Shown: positions 17,857 to 26,410 of the stretch, in pieces | How positions within the stretch are numbered: the first letter of the stretch is position 1 | Layout of the letters: the number at the start of each line of letters is the position of its first letter | Source: Xanthobacter aminoxidans | GTDB lineage: Bacteria > Pseudomonadota > Alphaproteobacteria > Rhizobiales > Xanthobacteraceae | Assembly: GCF_023571765.1 (NCBI RefSeq) | Contig: NZ_JAMJXC010000006.1 | Span: 186,001-250,000 of the forward strand | Direction of reading: 5' to 3' | DNA: 64,000 nt | Program-made: the position numbers and the translations under genes | Notes under the pieces: generated by a model | What the model was told of the DNA's origin: nothing | Seen by the model: only the letters and a program-made list of their open reading frames with translations | The model's database searches: none

Positions 17857-18921
17857 TCAGTCCTCGGGCGGGGCGTCCGGAAAGACGAGGTCCATGCGGT
17901 CGCTCGCCTGGGGGGCGCCGAAGCGCGCCGGATCGTAGTTCAGCCGATAGCGCATGTCGTGCGCCGCGATCGGCTTGCGGCAGTGGTCGCACACCACCAC
18001 GGCGGTGAAATCGTGGCCGCAGTCGCGATGGGTGAGGATGAGCGGCGGATCGCCGCCCGCCAGCCACCGGTCGCCCCACGCCGCCATGGTGATGAAGGCG
18101 CCGTAGAGGTCCTTGCCCATCTCGGTGAGGCGATACTCATGGCGCTCCGGCAGGTCCTGGTACTTGCGGCGCTCGAATACGCCGCGCGCCACCAGGCGGG
18201 CGAGGCGCTCGGTGAGGATGTTGGGGGCGATCTTCAGCTCGTTCTGCAGCTGGTCGAAGCGGCGCACGCCGAAGAAGGCCTCGCGCAGGATGAGGAAGCT
18301 CCAGCGGTCGCCGATGATCTCCAGCGCCCGCGACACCGAGCTCGGCCGCCCGCGGGAGAAGCTCGCCGATTCCGCCGTCCGCCGCGCCCGCTTCATGGGC
18401 TCCAGCGGCGTGCGGCCGGCGCCCGGCCCGTCGCGGTAGCTGACCCGCGTCGCCTTCACCTCGCCCAGGCAGTGGGAGCAGGCCACATAAGGCTGGCACG
18501 CCTGCCCGCAGGTGGCGTGGACGAGCTTGAGCGGCGGCCCCTCCGGGCCTGCGAGCCAGCGGTCGCCGAAGCCGATGAGGGCGACGAAGCTCGGATAGAG
18601 GTCCATGCCGCAGCGGGTGAGATGATACTCGACCCGGCTCGACTTGGCGGAATAGTGCACCTGCCGGAAGATGCCGCGCAGCGTCAGCCGCTTCAGCCGC
18701 TCGGAAAGGGTGCCGCGCGGCAGGCCCAGGGCCGTGCGGAACTCCTCGAACCGGCGCGCGCCGAAGAATGCCTCGCGGATGACGAGGAAGCTCCAGGCGT
18801 CGGACACGATGGCGATGGTTCGGCCCACCGAGCAGTTGCGCTCGAAGAGCTGAACACTGCTACCGCTGCGCACATCACGCCTTACTGCGCGCACCGACGT
18901 CGCGCGCTCCTGGGTCGACAT
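17857..18921 (-). CDS. Double HxlR-type transcriptional regulator
   Basis: A 354-residue protein made of two HxlR winged-helix domains in tandem. The first (about residues 25-125) reads SDAWSFLVIREAFFGARRFEEF to SSRVEYHLTRCGMDL; the second (about 190-290) reads IGDRWSFLILREAFFGVRRFDQL to RHEYRLTEMGKDL. Each is followed by a short cysteine-containing tail (CGQACQPYVACSHC and CGHDFTAVVVCDHC) that could bind metal. HxlR proteins normally have one domain of about 110 residues and act as dimers; here one chain carries both. The start at 18921 has AGGAG 7 bases upstream. It is a candidate regulator of the surrounding catabolic operons and probably senses a ligand or redox state. Confidence 0.88.
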   Translation of the reverse strand: MSTQERATSVRAVRRDVRSGSSVQLFERNCSVGRTIAIVSDAWSFLVIREAFFGARRFEEFRTALGLPRGTLSERLKRLTLRGIFRQVHYSAKSSRVEYHLTRCGMDLYPSFVALIGFGDRWLAGPEGPPLKLVHATCGQACQPYVACSHCLGEVKATRVSYRDGPGAGRTPLEPMKRARRTAESASFSRGRPSSVSRALEIIGDRWSFLILREAFFGVRRFDQLQNELKIAPNILTERLARLVARGVFERRKYQDLPERHEYRLTEMGKDLYGAFITMAAWGDRWLAGGDPPLILTHRDCGHDFTAVVVCDHCRKPIAAHDMRYRLNYDPARFGAPQASDRMDLVFPDAPPED

Positions 18922-19190
18922 TGGCGCTCCTGTCGCTACGCAGCTTCCCTTCGGTTCAGATATAATATGAACTTGGTCGCTCCGCACCCTTTGCGAGATG
19001 GAATTTACCCGATCCCTGAGGATCCGCACCGGCCGAGCCGTTCTTTGCAAATCGACGGTTGCCGCATTGCGGTATCGGTTCGGAAAACGACCGGTGCGCT
19101 ATTCCGATTACCCCTGCAAAGCAGTCCGTTGCGGTGCCGGAATGCATCCAGCAGGACCGCAAACGCCGCCGAGCGCTGACGGCTCGGATA

Positions 19191-19760
19191 TTAGAGGTGA
19201 TATCCTTCGAAAGGCGGGCACCAATCATCGAGGACGCAGACCAGCCGGCCGTTTGCTAGATGCGCCGACACGCGGTCTTCCATGACGAAGGCTAGCCCGA
19301 AACCGGCGATAGCCGCGCGCACAACCATATGGGTGTTGTCGAAAGCCAGCTGTCCATTGACCCGCACCCGGACTTGCCGCCCATCCTTCTCCAACTCCCC
19401 AGCGTAGAGACTGCCGGAACTCAGCATGCGCTGATTGATGCATTGGTGCTCGGCTAGGTCGTGTGGAGCCTGGGGAGTCGGGCGGTCCTTGAAGTTAGGT
19501 CGGCGCTCCGGGGATGACCGTCCGCAAGTCGGGCCCGATCCACGTGGCGATCATGTCCTTGGCGATCCCTTCGCCACGCCGCACGCCCGCATCGAACCGT
19601 TCGGCCACGATGTCGGTCAATCCGGAATCAATGCTCAGCTCGATATGGATGTCAGGAAAGTTAGGCAGCAGTTTCTCGATCGCAGGCCACAAGATGGTAA
19701 CGGCAGCATGCTCGGATGCCGTTATGCGCAACGTCTTTGCCAGCTTTTCCTCGAGGCGGC
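19191..19760 (-). pseudogene. LysR-type regulator effector-domain remnant, frameshifted
   Basis: The minus strand encodes two halves of a LysR effector domain in different frames. The upstream half reads TLRITASEHAAVTILWP to DMIATWIGPDLRTVIPGAPT and ends at a stop at 19495. The downstream half continues with TPQAPHDLAEHQCINQR, SGSLYAGELEKDG and FVMEDRVSAHLANGRLVCVLDDWCPPF, ending at 19191. One frameshift near 19485-19500 separates them. The DNA-binding N-terminal 90 residues are missing because the IorB remnant begins at about 19760. It is a dead gene. The domain is close to regulators of the GstR/DsdC-like group that usually sit beside small oxidoreductases. Confidence 0.75.
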
Positions 19761-19761
19761 G

Positions 19762-20147
19762 GCAGCAGAAGTGTCGGTAACCAGGGGACGGCTGAAGATC
19801 CACCGCATCGTGGCGGCGACCGACCCCGGCCATGTGGTCAACCCGCAGCAGGTCGATGCACAGGTCGACGACTCGTTCGTCTATGGGCTGTCGGCCCTGC
19901 TCTTTGGCGAGCGCACCGTCAAGGACGGACGTATCGAGCAACAGAACTTCGACACCTACAACATGATGCGGCCGGATGAGATGCCGGTGGCGGATGTGCT
20001 CATCATGCCGTCCGGTCGCTTCTGGGGCGGTGTCGGTGAGCCTACATCACGGTGGCCGCTCCTGCCGTGCTGAACGACGTCTGTGCCGCGACAGGAAAGC
20101 GTGTTCGCAACCTGCCGCTGAAGAACGTCGATCTTGGCACGAGTTGA
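19762..20147 (+). pseudogene. C-terminal remnant of an isoquinoline 1-oxidoreductase-type hydroxylase (IorB-like)
   Basis: The plus frame reads AAEVSVTRGRLKIHRIVAA, DPGHVVNPQQVDAQVDDSF, YGLSALLFGE and NFDTYNMMRPDEMPVADVLI, then FWGGVGEPT. This is the end of the large subunit of IorB-like molybdenum hydroxylases, which use a cytochrome and not FAD. After GEPT a one-base shift is needed to continue with TVAAPAVLNDVCAATGKR and LPLKNVDLGTS before the stop at 20145-20147. Only about 130 of some 740 codons remain. It abuts the LysR remnant at about 19760, so a deletion removed the body of the gene and the start of LysR. Confidence 0.75.
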
Positions 20148-20406
20148 GAAAGCAGACGTCGCGTCGAGCACCGCAAGAGGCTGCACGGCGCGACGTGTGG
20201 GGCCGTATAGATGAAAGCTGCTGCACATTTGCAGGCCGAATGCGGCGAACCGTCGGACCCGTTCCCTCTGTTGTGCCCAGCGTCGAAAGTACCTGTCTCG
20301 ACTGAACACAAGCTGAGCTGTGTTCAAAGGCCCAACGTCAGCACCGCAACAAAAGGCACGGCCCCCACATCGGCTTGACCTCTGCAGCTCCGTCAAAATC
20401 ACGCCG

Positions 20407-21609
20407 TCACCGAACGATGGGACATCCGCCTTGCTCGATCGGCCGAAAGGCATGATCCCCTGGGATCACGGAAAGTACCTTGGAGTAATCCCAGGGGCCC
20501 GTCGACTCGGTTATTTTCTTCACCTGCATGAGATACATATCATGAACCATTCGGCCATCGGCGCGGAGCCGTCCGCCTTTCGCGAAGGCATCGTTGATAG
20601 GGGCCTCACGCATCTTTGCCATTACCGCCGGCGCGTCGTCCGTGCCCGCGGTTTCGATCGCTTTCAGATAGTGCCTGACGGCGGAGTAGCTACCCACCTG
20701 GATCATGCTTGGCATGCGACCGGTCCTGTCGATGAACGCCTTGGCGAAAGCGCGACTTTCTGCGTCGCGATTCGGATCCCATCCATCCATGAAGACTAGG
20801 TCTTGGGCGGATTTCAGTCCCAGAGCGTGGATGTCCGTGGGAAACATGAGCAAGCTTGCAAGCGTCTGCCCTCCCTGGGGAATCCCAAACTCCTGGGCTT
20901 GCTTGATGGCGTTGGCCGTATCGCCGCCCGCATTGGCGAGGGCGATCACCTTCGCCTTCGATCCCTGAGCCTGGAGCAAATATGAGGAAAAGTCGGATGC
21001 GTTGAGGGGATGGCGGACCGCTCCTAAAATCTTACCGCCATTCGCCTTCAGGACATCCGACAGATCCTTTTCCAGGGCGTGGCCGAAGGCGTAATCCACC
21101 GTCAAGAAAAACCAGCTGTCTCCAAGCTTCTGGAGCCCAACCGTTCCCATCCCCTGCGATAGCGCATAGGTGTCATAGGTCCACTGAGCGGTGGTGGGGG
21201 AGCATGAAGCGCCGGTCAATTGTGCCGTGCCGCCACCGGAGACCAGCAGGACCCTGTTCTTGCGTTTCGCGATGTCCTGGACCGCAAGCGCCGCCGCCGA
21301 ATTCGGCACATCGACGATCACGTCCACCTGCTCAGTGTCGATCCATTTGTTGGCGATGGCGGATGCGACATCGGGCTTGTTCTGATGATCCGCGAATATA
21401 AGCTCGATCGGGCTGCCTGCGACCTTGCCACCAGCCTCCTCTATGGCCATCCGCACAGCCTCAACGGACCCCATGCCGGTCGATTCTGCGTAGGGTCCCG
21501 ACATGTCGTTCATGACGGCGATCTTCACCTTGCCATCGGAAGGTCCAGCGTGAGCAGCCGCAAGTGACAAGAATGAACTCGCGACGAGGGCAAGAGAGAT
21601 CGCTTTCAT
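20407..21609 (-). CDS. ABC transporter periplasmic substrate-binding protein (LivK type)
   Basis: A 400-residue protein with a Sec signal (LALVASSFLSLAAAHA). The mature domain starts KVKIAVMNDMSGPYAES, and FLTVDYAFGHALEKDLSDVL and RPIEQGGCPIV near the end match the binding proteins at 16571 and 26411. It is the last gene of the livGFHM, beta-keto acid cleavage enzyme operon, 43 bp after the cleavage enzyme, so it is the most likely partner of the LivHM permease. The ligand is probably an organic acid. The 259 bp between its stop and the IorB remnant show no gene. Confidence 0.9.
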   Translation of the reverse strand: MKAISLALVASSFLSLAAAHAGPSDGKVKIAVMNDMSGPYAESTGMGSVEAVRMAIEEAGGKVAGSPIELIFADHQNKPDVASAIANKWIDTEQVDVIVDVPNSAAALAVQDIAKRKNRVLLVSGGGTAQLTGASCSPTTAQWTYDTYALSQGMGTVGLQKLGDSWFFLTVDYAFGHALEKDLSDVLKANGGKILGAVRHPLNASDFSSYLLQAQGSKAKVIALANAGGDTANAIKQAQEFGIPQGGQTLASLLMFPTDIHALGLKSAQDLVFMDGWDPNRDAESRAFAKAFIDRTGRMPSMIQVGSYSAVRHYLKAIETAGTDDAPAVMAKMREAPINDAFAKGGRLRADGRMVHDMYLMQVKKITESTGPWDYSKVLSVIPGDHAFRPIEQGGCPIVR

Positions 21610-21652
21610 GGTATCCTCCCGGTATTATTTGCGTTTCTTCGTGTCTCAGCAC

Positions 21653-22585
21653 TCAAAATGCTACTTTGTCCGCGCCTTTGGTTTGGAGCATCTGTCGCGC
21701 TTCGTCCGGCGTAGCGACATCAATGCTCAGTTCATCGAGGATACGCCGAATTTTTGCGACCTGCTCGGCATTGGATGTCGCGAGCCGGCCCCGTCCCGCG
21801 TACAAACTGTCTTCGAGTCCGACGCGAACGTTGCCGCCGAGAAGCGCGCTCATGGTGACGAAGGGCATTTGATGACGGCCGGCGCCAAGGACCGAGAGGT
21901 AGTAATCGTCTCCGAAAAGGCGATCGGCGGTTGCCTTCATATGCAACAGATTTTCTGGATCGGCGCCAATTCCACCCAGTATCCCGAAAATGCATTGAAT
22001 GAAAAATGGCGGCTTGACGATATGCCGGTCTGCAAAATGCTTCAGGGTGTAGAGATGTGAAACATCATAACATTCAAATTCAAACCGGGTGCCGTAGTCT
22101 CCGAGATCCCTCATGCCACGCTCGATTTGTTCGAATGTATTTGAAAGAATGAACCCCGTCGTCGATTCGAGATAGGGTCGTTCCCACTCATACTTGAATT
22201 CGTCGATCTTCCGGGCTGCGCCCGAGATATTGAAGTTCATGGACCCCATGTTCATGGATGCAACTTCGGGCTGAGCCCATTTGGCGGCGGCGAGGCGCTC
22301 GTCGAGCGTCATCCCCAGTCCGCCGCCCGTAGTGATGTTGATGATGGCATTGCTCTGCTGCTTGATGCGCGGCAAGAACTGTTCGAAGATTTCGGGAGCA
22401 GCCGATGGCTGCCCCGTTTCCGGGTCGCGGGCGTGAAGGTGGATCATAGCCGCACCGGCCTCTGCTGCCGCAACAGCTTCGCGCACGATCTCATCGGGCG
22501 TGATCGGCAAGTGCGGAGACATGGTCGGTGTGTGAATGGAGCCTGTGATCGCACAGGTCACGATAACTTTTTCGACGCGCTTCAT
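21653..22585 (-). CDS. Beta-keto acid cleavage enzyme (BKACE, DUF849)
   Basis: A 310-residue TIM-barrel protein starting MKRVEKVIVTCAITGSIHTP, with GGAAGGA upstream. The zinc-ligand segment MIHLHARDPETGQPS and the C-terminal GGNVRVGLEDSLYAGRGRLA are hallmarks of the family first known as 3-keto-5-aminohexanoate cleavage enzyme. BKACE enzymes condense a beta-keto acid with acetyl-CoA to give acetoacetate and a shorter acyl-CoA. It lies between livM and the solute-binding gene, so the imported compound is probably converted to a beta-keto acid that this enzyme splits. The specificity pocket was not modelled. Confidence 0.9.
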   Translation of the reverse strand: MKRVEKVIVTCAITGSIHTPTMSPHLPITPDEIVREAVAAAEAGAAMIHLHARDPETGQPSAAPEIFEQFLPRIKQQSNAIINITTGGGLGMTLDERLAAAKWAQPEVASMNMGSMNFNISGAARKIDEFKYEWERPYLESTTGFILSNTFEQIERGMRDLGDYGTRFEFECYDVSHLYTLKHFADRHIVKPPFFIQCIFGILGGIGADPENLLHMKATADRLFGDDYYLSVLGAGRHQMPFVTMSALLGGNVRVGLEDSLYAGRGRLATSNAEQVAKIRRILDELSIDVATPDEARQMLQTKGADKVAF

Positions 22586-22617
22586 CTGCTGTCCTTCCAA
22601 TTCCCAAAAAAGTGGAT

Positions 22618-23601
22618 TTACTTCTTGTAATTCCTGGCAATTGCGAGGAGTTCTCCAACCAGCCCCCGGCGGAACAGGGACACCGCGGCGACGAAGATGA
22701 CGCCCTGGATCACCAGCACCCATTCGCCGAGCCCGGCGAGATAGTTCTGCATGGTGACGATCACCGCAGCACCGACGACGGGGCCGAAAATGGTTCCCAT
22801 GCCACCGACCAATGTCATCAACACTGCCTCGCCCGACATCTGCCAGGCCACGTCAGTGAGCGAGGCGAGTTGGAACACCAGTACCTTGGCGGAGCCGGCA
22901 AGGCCGGCGAGTGCGGCCGAAAGAACGAAGGCGACGAGCTTGTATTGGTTCACCCGGTAGCCCAGCGAGATGGCGCGCGGCTCGTTTTCGCGGATGGCTT
23001 TCAGCACCTGCCCGAACGGTGAGTGGATCGCCCGGTAGATGACCAGGAAGCCGGACACGTAGATGGCCAGCACCACATAATAGAGGTTCATGTCCTTTGT
23101 GATATCGATGATGCCGAAAAAGGCTCGCCGTGGCACCGCCTGCAGGCCGTCCTCGCCGCCGGTGAAACGCACCTGGAGGCAGAAGAAGAAGAACATCTGC
23201 GCCAGCGCCAGCGTCACCATGGCGAAATAGATGCCCTGGCGGCGGATGGCGAGCAGGCCGACAATGAACCCTACCACGGCGGCGAAGGTAACACCTGCGA
23301 GGAGGCCGAACTCCGGAGTGAAGCCCATGACCTTGACAGCGTGAGCACAGATATAGGCCGAACCACCAAAAAACATGGCATGGCCGAAGGAGAGCAGCCC
23401 AGTGTAGCCGAGCATGAGGTTGAAGGCGGACGCGAACAGCGCGAAGCACATCACCTTCATGAGGAACACGGGATACACGGCGAACGGGGCAACCAGCAGC
23501 GCGCCCACCGCGACGATACCCAAGATGACGCCGGGGTTGGAGCCGACAACACCGTATGTCGCCGGGGCAGGGGCGAGATTGGTCGGGGAGGGAGTGCTCA
23601 T
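22618..23601 (-). CDS. livM: Branched-chain-type ABC transporter permease LivM
   Basis: A 327-residue inner-membrane protein with about nine hydrophobic segments. GYTGLLSFGHAMFFGGSAYI and the cytoplasmic EAA-like loop AIRENEPRAISLGYRVNQYK are diagnostic of LivM. VGGMGTIFGPVVGAAVIV follows. With LivH it forms the channel of the transporter. It overlaps nothing but is only 10 bp from livH. The C-terminus ends FRRGLVGELLAIARNYKK. Confidence 0.93.
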   Translation of the reverse strand: MSTPSPTNLAPAPATYGVVGSNPGVILGIVAVGALLVAPFAVYPVFLMKVMCFALFASAFNLMLGYTGLLSFGHAMFFGGSAYICAHAVKVMGFTPEFGLLAGVTFAAVVGFIVGLLAIRRQGIYFAMVTLALAQMFFFFCLQVRFTGGEDGLQAVPRRAFFGIIDITKDMNLYYVVLAIYVSGFLVIYRAIHSPFGQVLKAIRENEPRAISLGYRVNQYKLVAFVLSAALAGLAGSAKVLVFQLASLTDVAWQMSGEAVLMTLVGGMGTIFGPVVGAAVIVTMQNYLAGLGEWVLVIQGVIFVAAVSLFRRGLVGELLAIARNYKK

Positions 23602-23611
23602 CTCGGCGCCC

Positions 23612-24493
23612 TTACTTGGCTGTGCCGAACAGGCCGGCGGGCTTCACCATGAGCACGATGGCCATGATGACGAAAATCACCGTGGAGGAGGCCTCCGGGT
23701 AGAACACCTTGGTCAGGCCCTCGACGATGCCGAGGCCGAAGCCGGTGAGGATGGCGCCCATGATGGAGCCCATGCCGCCGATCACCACCACCGCAAACAC
23801 CACGATGATGAGGTTGGAGCCCATGGTGGGGCTCACCTGGTAGGCGGGGGCCGCGAGCACGCCGGCAAGCGCCGCGAGGCCCACGCCGAAGCCGTAGGTG
23901 AGGGTGATCATGCGCGGCACGTCGATGCCGAAGGCCTGCACCAGGTCCGGCCGCTCGGTGGCGGCGCGCAGGTAGGAGCCGAGCTTGGTGCGCTCGATCA
24001 CGTACCAGGTGGCGATGCACACCACGAGGGAGGCCACCACCACGAAGGCGCGGTAGTTGGGCAGGAACATGAAGCCGAGGTTGGTGCCGCCCGGCAGCGG
24101 ATTGTTGTAGGGCAGGCCCGAGGAGCCGTACTGCCGCCGGAACAGGCCCTCGAGGATGAGGGCGAGGCCGAAGGTGAGCAGCAGCCCGTAGAGATGATCG
24201 AGGTGGTAGAGTCGTTTGAGCAACGTGCGCTCGATCACCATGCCGATGATGGCCACGATGATGGGCGACAGCACCAGCGCGCCCCAGAATGGGATGCCGG
24301 CATAGTTGAGCAGCATCCACGCCCCGAACGCGCCCATCATGTATTGCGCGCCGTGGGTGAAGTTGATCACGTTCAAAAGGCCGAAGATCACCGCGAGCCC
24401 GAGGCTCAGCATGGCGTAGAAGGCGCCGTTGATCAGGCCGAGCAGCAATTGCCCGAACAGGGCCTGCGGAGGAATGCCGAGGAGCTCGAACAT
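23612..24493 (-). CDS. livH: Branched-chain-type ABC transporter permease LivH
   Basis: A 293-residue inner-membrane permease. LINGAFYAMLSLGLAVIFGLLNVINFTHGAQ is the LivH N-terminal signature, and ATERPDLVQAFGIDVPRM is the coupling loop to the ATPases. VVVIGGMGSIMGAILTGFGLG is the conserved last membrane region. The ATG at 24493 is preferred over a TTG one codon upstream. It lies between livF and livM in the operon. Confidence 0.93.
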   Translation of the reverse strand: MFELLGIPPQALFGQLLLGLINGAFYAMLSLGLAVIFGLLNVINFTHGAQYMMGAFGAWMLLNYAGIPFWGALVLSPIIVAIIGMVIERTLLKRLYHLDHLYGLLLTFGLALILEGLFRRQYGSSGLPYNNPLPGGTNLGFMFLPNYRAFVVVASLVVCIATWYVIERTKLGSYLRAATERPDLVQAFGIDVPRMITLTYGFGVGLAALAGVLAAPAYQVSPTMGSNLIIVVFAVVVIGGMGSIMGAILTGFGLGIVEGLTKVFYPEASSTVIFVIMAIVLMVKPAGLFGTAK

Positions 24494-24528
24494 CAAAGAT
24501 CCGATCTAAAAGGTATTCTTGAGCGGCT

Positions 24529-25242
24529 TCAGACGCCGAGGAACGCTTCGAGACGCGCCGCGTTTTCTGCGATCTTGTCGTTGGGGACCATGTCCACCAC
24601 GCGTCCGTGCTCCACCACGTAGTGGCGATCGGCAACCGTGGAGGCGAAATGGAAATTCTGCTCCACCAGCAGCACCGTGAACCCCTTCTTCTTGAGGTCC
24701 CGGATGATCTGGCCGATGTGCTGGACAATCACCGGGGCGAGGCCCTCGGACGGCTCGTCCAGAAGCAGGAGCTTGGCGCCGGTGCGCAGGATGCGGGCGA
24801 TGGCGAGCATCTGCTGCTCGCCACCCGACAGCTTGGTGCCCTGGCTGTTGCGCCGCTCTTCCAGCCGCGGGAACAGTTCGTGGACCTCGTCCACGGTCAG
24901 CCCGCCCGGCAGCACGACCGGCGGCAAAAGCAGGTTCTCGCGCACCGAGAGCGAGGCGAAGATGCCGCGCTCCTCGGGGCATATGGCGATGCCGAGGCGC
25001 GCGATCTTGTTGGGCTGCAATCCAACCGTTTCAGTGCCCTGGTAGCGGATGGAGCCGGCGCGCTTGCGCAACAGGCCCATGATGGCCCGCATGGTGGTGG
25101 TCTTGCCGGCGCCGTTGCGGCCCAGCAGCGTCACCACCTCGCCGGGATGGACATCGAAGGTCATGCCGTGCAGCACATGGCTCTCGCCATAGTGGCCGTG
25201 CAGGTCCTTCACCTCGAGCAGGGGAGTTGCGTTCGCGGCCAT
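24529..25242 (-). CDS. livF: Branched-chain-type ABC transporter ATPase LivF
   Basis: A 237-residue ABC ATPase. Walker A is LLGRNGAGKTTTMRAI, the signature is KLSGGEQQMLAIARIL and Walker B is LLLLDEPSEGLAP. The short C-terminal end is typical of LivF. ATG at 25242 (MAANATPLLEVKDLHG) is chosen because it lies just after the livG stop with GGAG nine bases upstream; a start at 25257 would overlap livG. It powers transport together with LivG. Confidence 0.93.
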   Translation of the reverse strand: MAANATPLLEVKDLHGHYGESHVLHGMTFDVHPGEVVTLLGRNGAGKTTTMRAIMGLLRKRAGSIRYQGTETVGLQPNKIARLGIAICPEERGIFASLSVRENLLLPPVVLPGGLTVDEVHELFPRLEERRNSQGTKLSGGEQQMLAIARILRTGAKLLLLDEPSEGLAPVIVQHIGQIIRDLKKKGFTVLLVEQNFHFASTVADRHYVVEHGRVVDMVPNDKIAENAARLEAFLGV

Positions 25243-25243
25243 C

Positions 25244-26002
25244 TCAATGCGCTCCACCGGTGCCCATGTAGGCCTCGACGACCTGCGGGTTCTTCGACAC
25301 CTCGGAATAGGGTCCCTCGGTGAGGATCTCGCCGCGGGCGAGCACGGTGATCGTGTCGGAGAGGTCGGAAACCACCGAGAGATTGTGCTCCACCATCAGG
25401 ATGGTGCGGCCCTCGGAAACGCGCTTGATGAGATCCGCGGTGCGGGCGATGTCCTCGCGGCCCATGCCGGAGGTGGGCTCGTCCAGCAGCAGCATCTCCG
25501 GCTCCAGCGCCAGTGTGGTGGCAATCTCCAACGCCCGCTTGCGGCCGTAGGGAAGCTCAACCGCAAGATGTTTGGCGTAGGAGGTCAGGTCCACGTCGGC
25601 CAGCAACGCCATGGCGCGGTCGTTCAGCGCGTCCAGCGAAGTCTCCGATTTCCAGAAATGGAAGGAGTTGCCGATGGGACGCTGCAGCGCGATGCGGACA
25701 TTCTCCATCACGGTGAGGTGCGGGAACGTCGCCGAGATCTGGAACGAGCGCACCATGCCGAGCCGGGCGACATCCGCCGGCGGCGTGCGCGTGATGTCCT
25801 TCCCGTTCAGGCGAATGGTGCCGCGGGTCGGATCCAGAAACTTGGTGATCAGGTTGAAGCAGGTGGTCTTCCCCGCACCATTCGGCCCGATCAGGGCGTG
25901 AATGGTGTGCCGGCGGATCCTGAGGTCAACGTTCTTGACCGCAGCAAATCCCTTGAATTCCTTGGTCAAACCAGACGCTTCAACGATCAAAGTGCCATCC
26001 AT
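25244..26002 (-). CDS. livG: Branched-chain-type ABC transporter ATPase LivG
   Basis: A 252-residue ABC ATPase beginning MDGTLIVEASGLTKEFKGFAA. Walker A is IGPNGAGKTTCFNLIT, the signature segment is ELPYGRKRALEIATTLA (a LivG-type variant of LSGGQ) and Walker B is MLLLDEPTSGMG. The C-terminus VVEAYMGTGG is characteristic of LivG. It is the first gene of the operon livG-livF-livH-livM-bkace-livK. The predicted promoter with the shared operator lies about 80 bp upstream. Confidence 0.93.
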   Translation of the reverse strand: MDGTLIVEASGLTKEFKGFAAVKNVDLRIRRHTIHALIGPNGAGKTTCFNLITKFLDPTRGTIRLNGKDITRTPPADVARLGMVRSFQISATFPHLTVMENVRIALQRPIGNSFHFWKSETSLDALNDRAMALLADVDLTSYAKHLAVELPYGRKRALEIATTLALEPEMLLLDEPTSGMGREDIARTADLIKRVSEGRTILMVEHNLSVVSDLSDTITVLARGEILTEGPYSEVSKNPQVVEAYMGTGGAH

Positions 26003-26082
26003 GCCGATGCGCCCTCCCCAGAGCGTCCTCGCCTTATTCCCAGGGTCGCGTGCTGAGCCACGCCCTCTCCGACCGTAACTTT

Positions 26083-26110
26083 CATTATTAAACTAATAAT
26101 GGGTTGTCAA
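26083..26110 (-). promoter_or_regulatory. Predicted promoter with inverted-repeat operator upstream of the liv operon
   Basis: CATTATT (26083-26089) and AATAATG (26095-26101) form a perfect seven-base inverted repeat with the spacer AAACT. On the minus strand TTGACA (26105-26110) lies nine bases before TAGTTTA, so the repeat covers the -10 region of the liv promoter and a bound repressor would block it. The element matches 16 of 19 positions of the site at 16326-16344 and resembles the site at 7512-7540. Confidence 0.65.
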
Positions 26111-26410
26111 ATGCCCTTTTTGAACGCAAGGGAGCCCAGGAGCTCAGATTGCGACAGGTGAGCCGTCAAGCCCATACATGTTGTAGGGATAGCCATCGCC
26201 GCGGCTTAAGCGGTTGCTTCACGGGAGGGAACGTCGCCAGAAAACCGGCGCCGAAGCGAGACCTTCACCCATTGCTATGCATGGATGGAGGGCTCGTCAG
26301 TGTCCCGTGAGCGAACTACAAATCTACGATGCAAACCAGCCAAGGCACGAATCTTGCCGGTACTATAAGAATACGCGCTATGCTTCAAGCTGCGGGATCG
26401 TTCCATTGAT
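26111..26410. other. Intergenic region with a repeat of the 16431 motif
   Basis: No convincing gene was found between livG and the next solute-binding protein. Positions 26149-26171 repeat the 23-base motif seen at 16431-16453 (TTGCGACAGGTGAGCCGTC then AAGC). The short open frames here have no recognisable similarity. The region may be a relic of an upstream region copied along with a solute-binding gene. Confidence 0.45.

Noticed and set aside
26104-26310. Short plus-strand frame beside the liv operator
   Set aside because: No similarity, no good ribosome site and it covers regulatory repeats.
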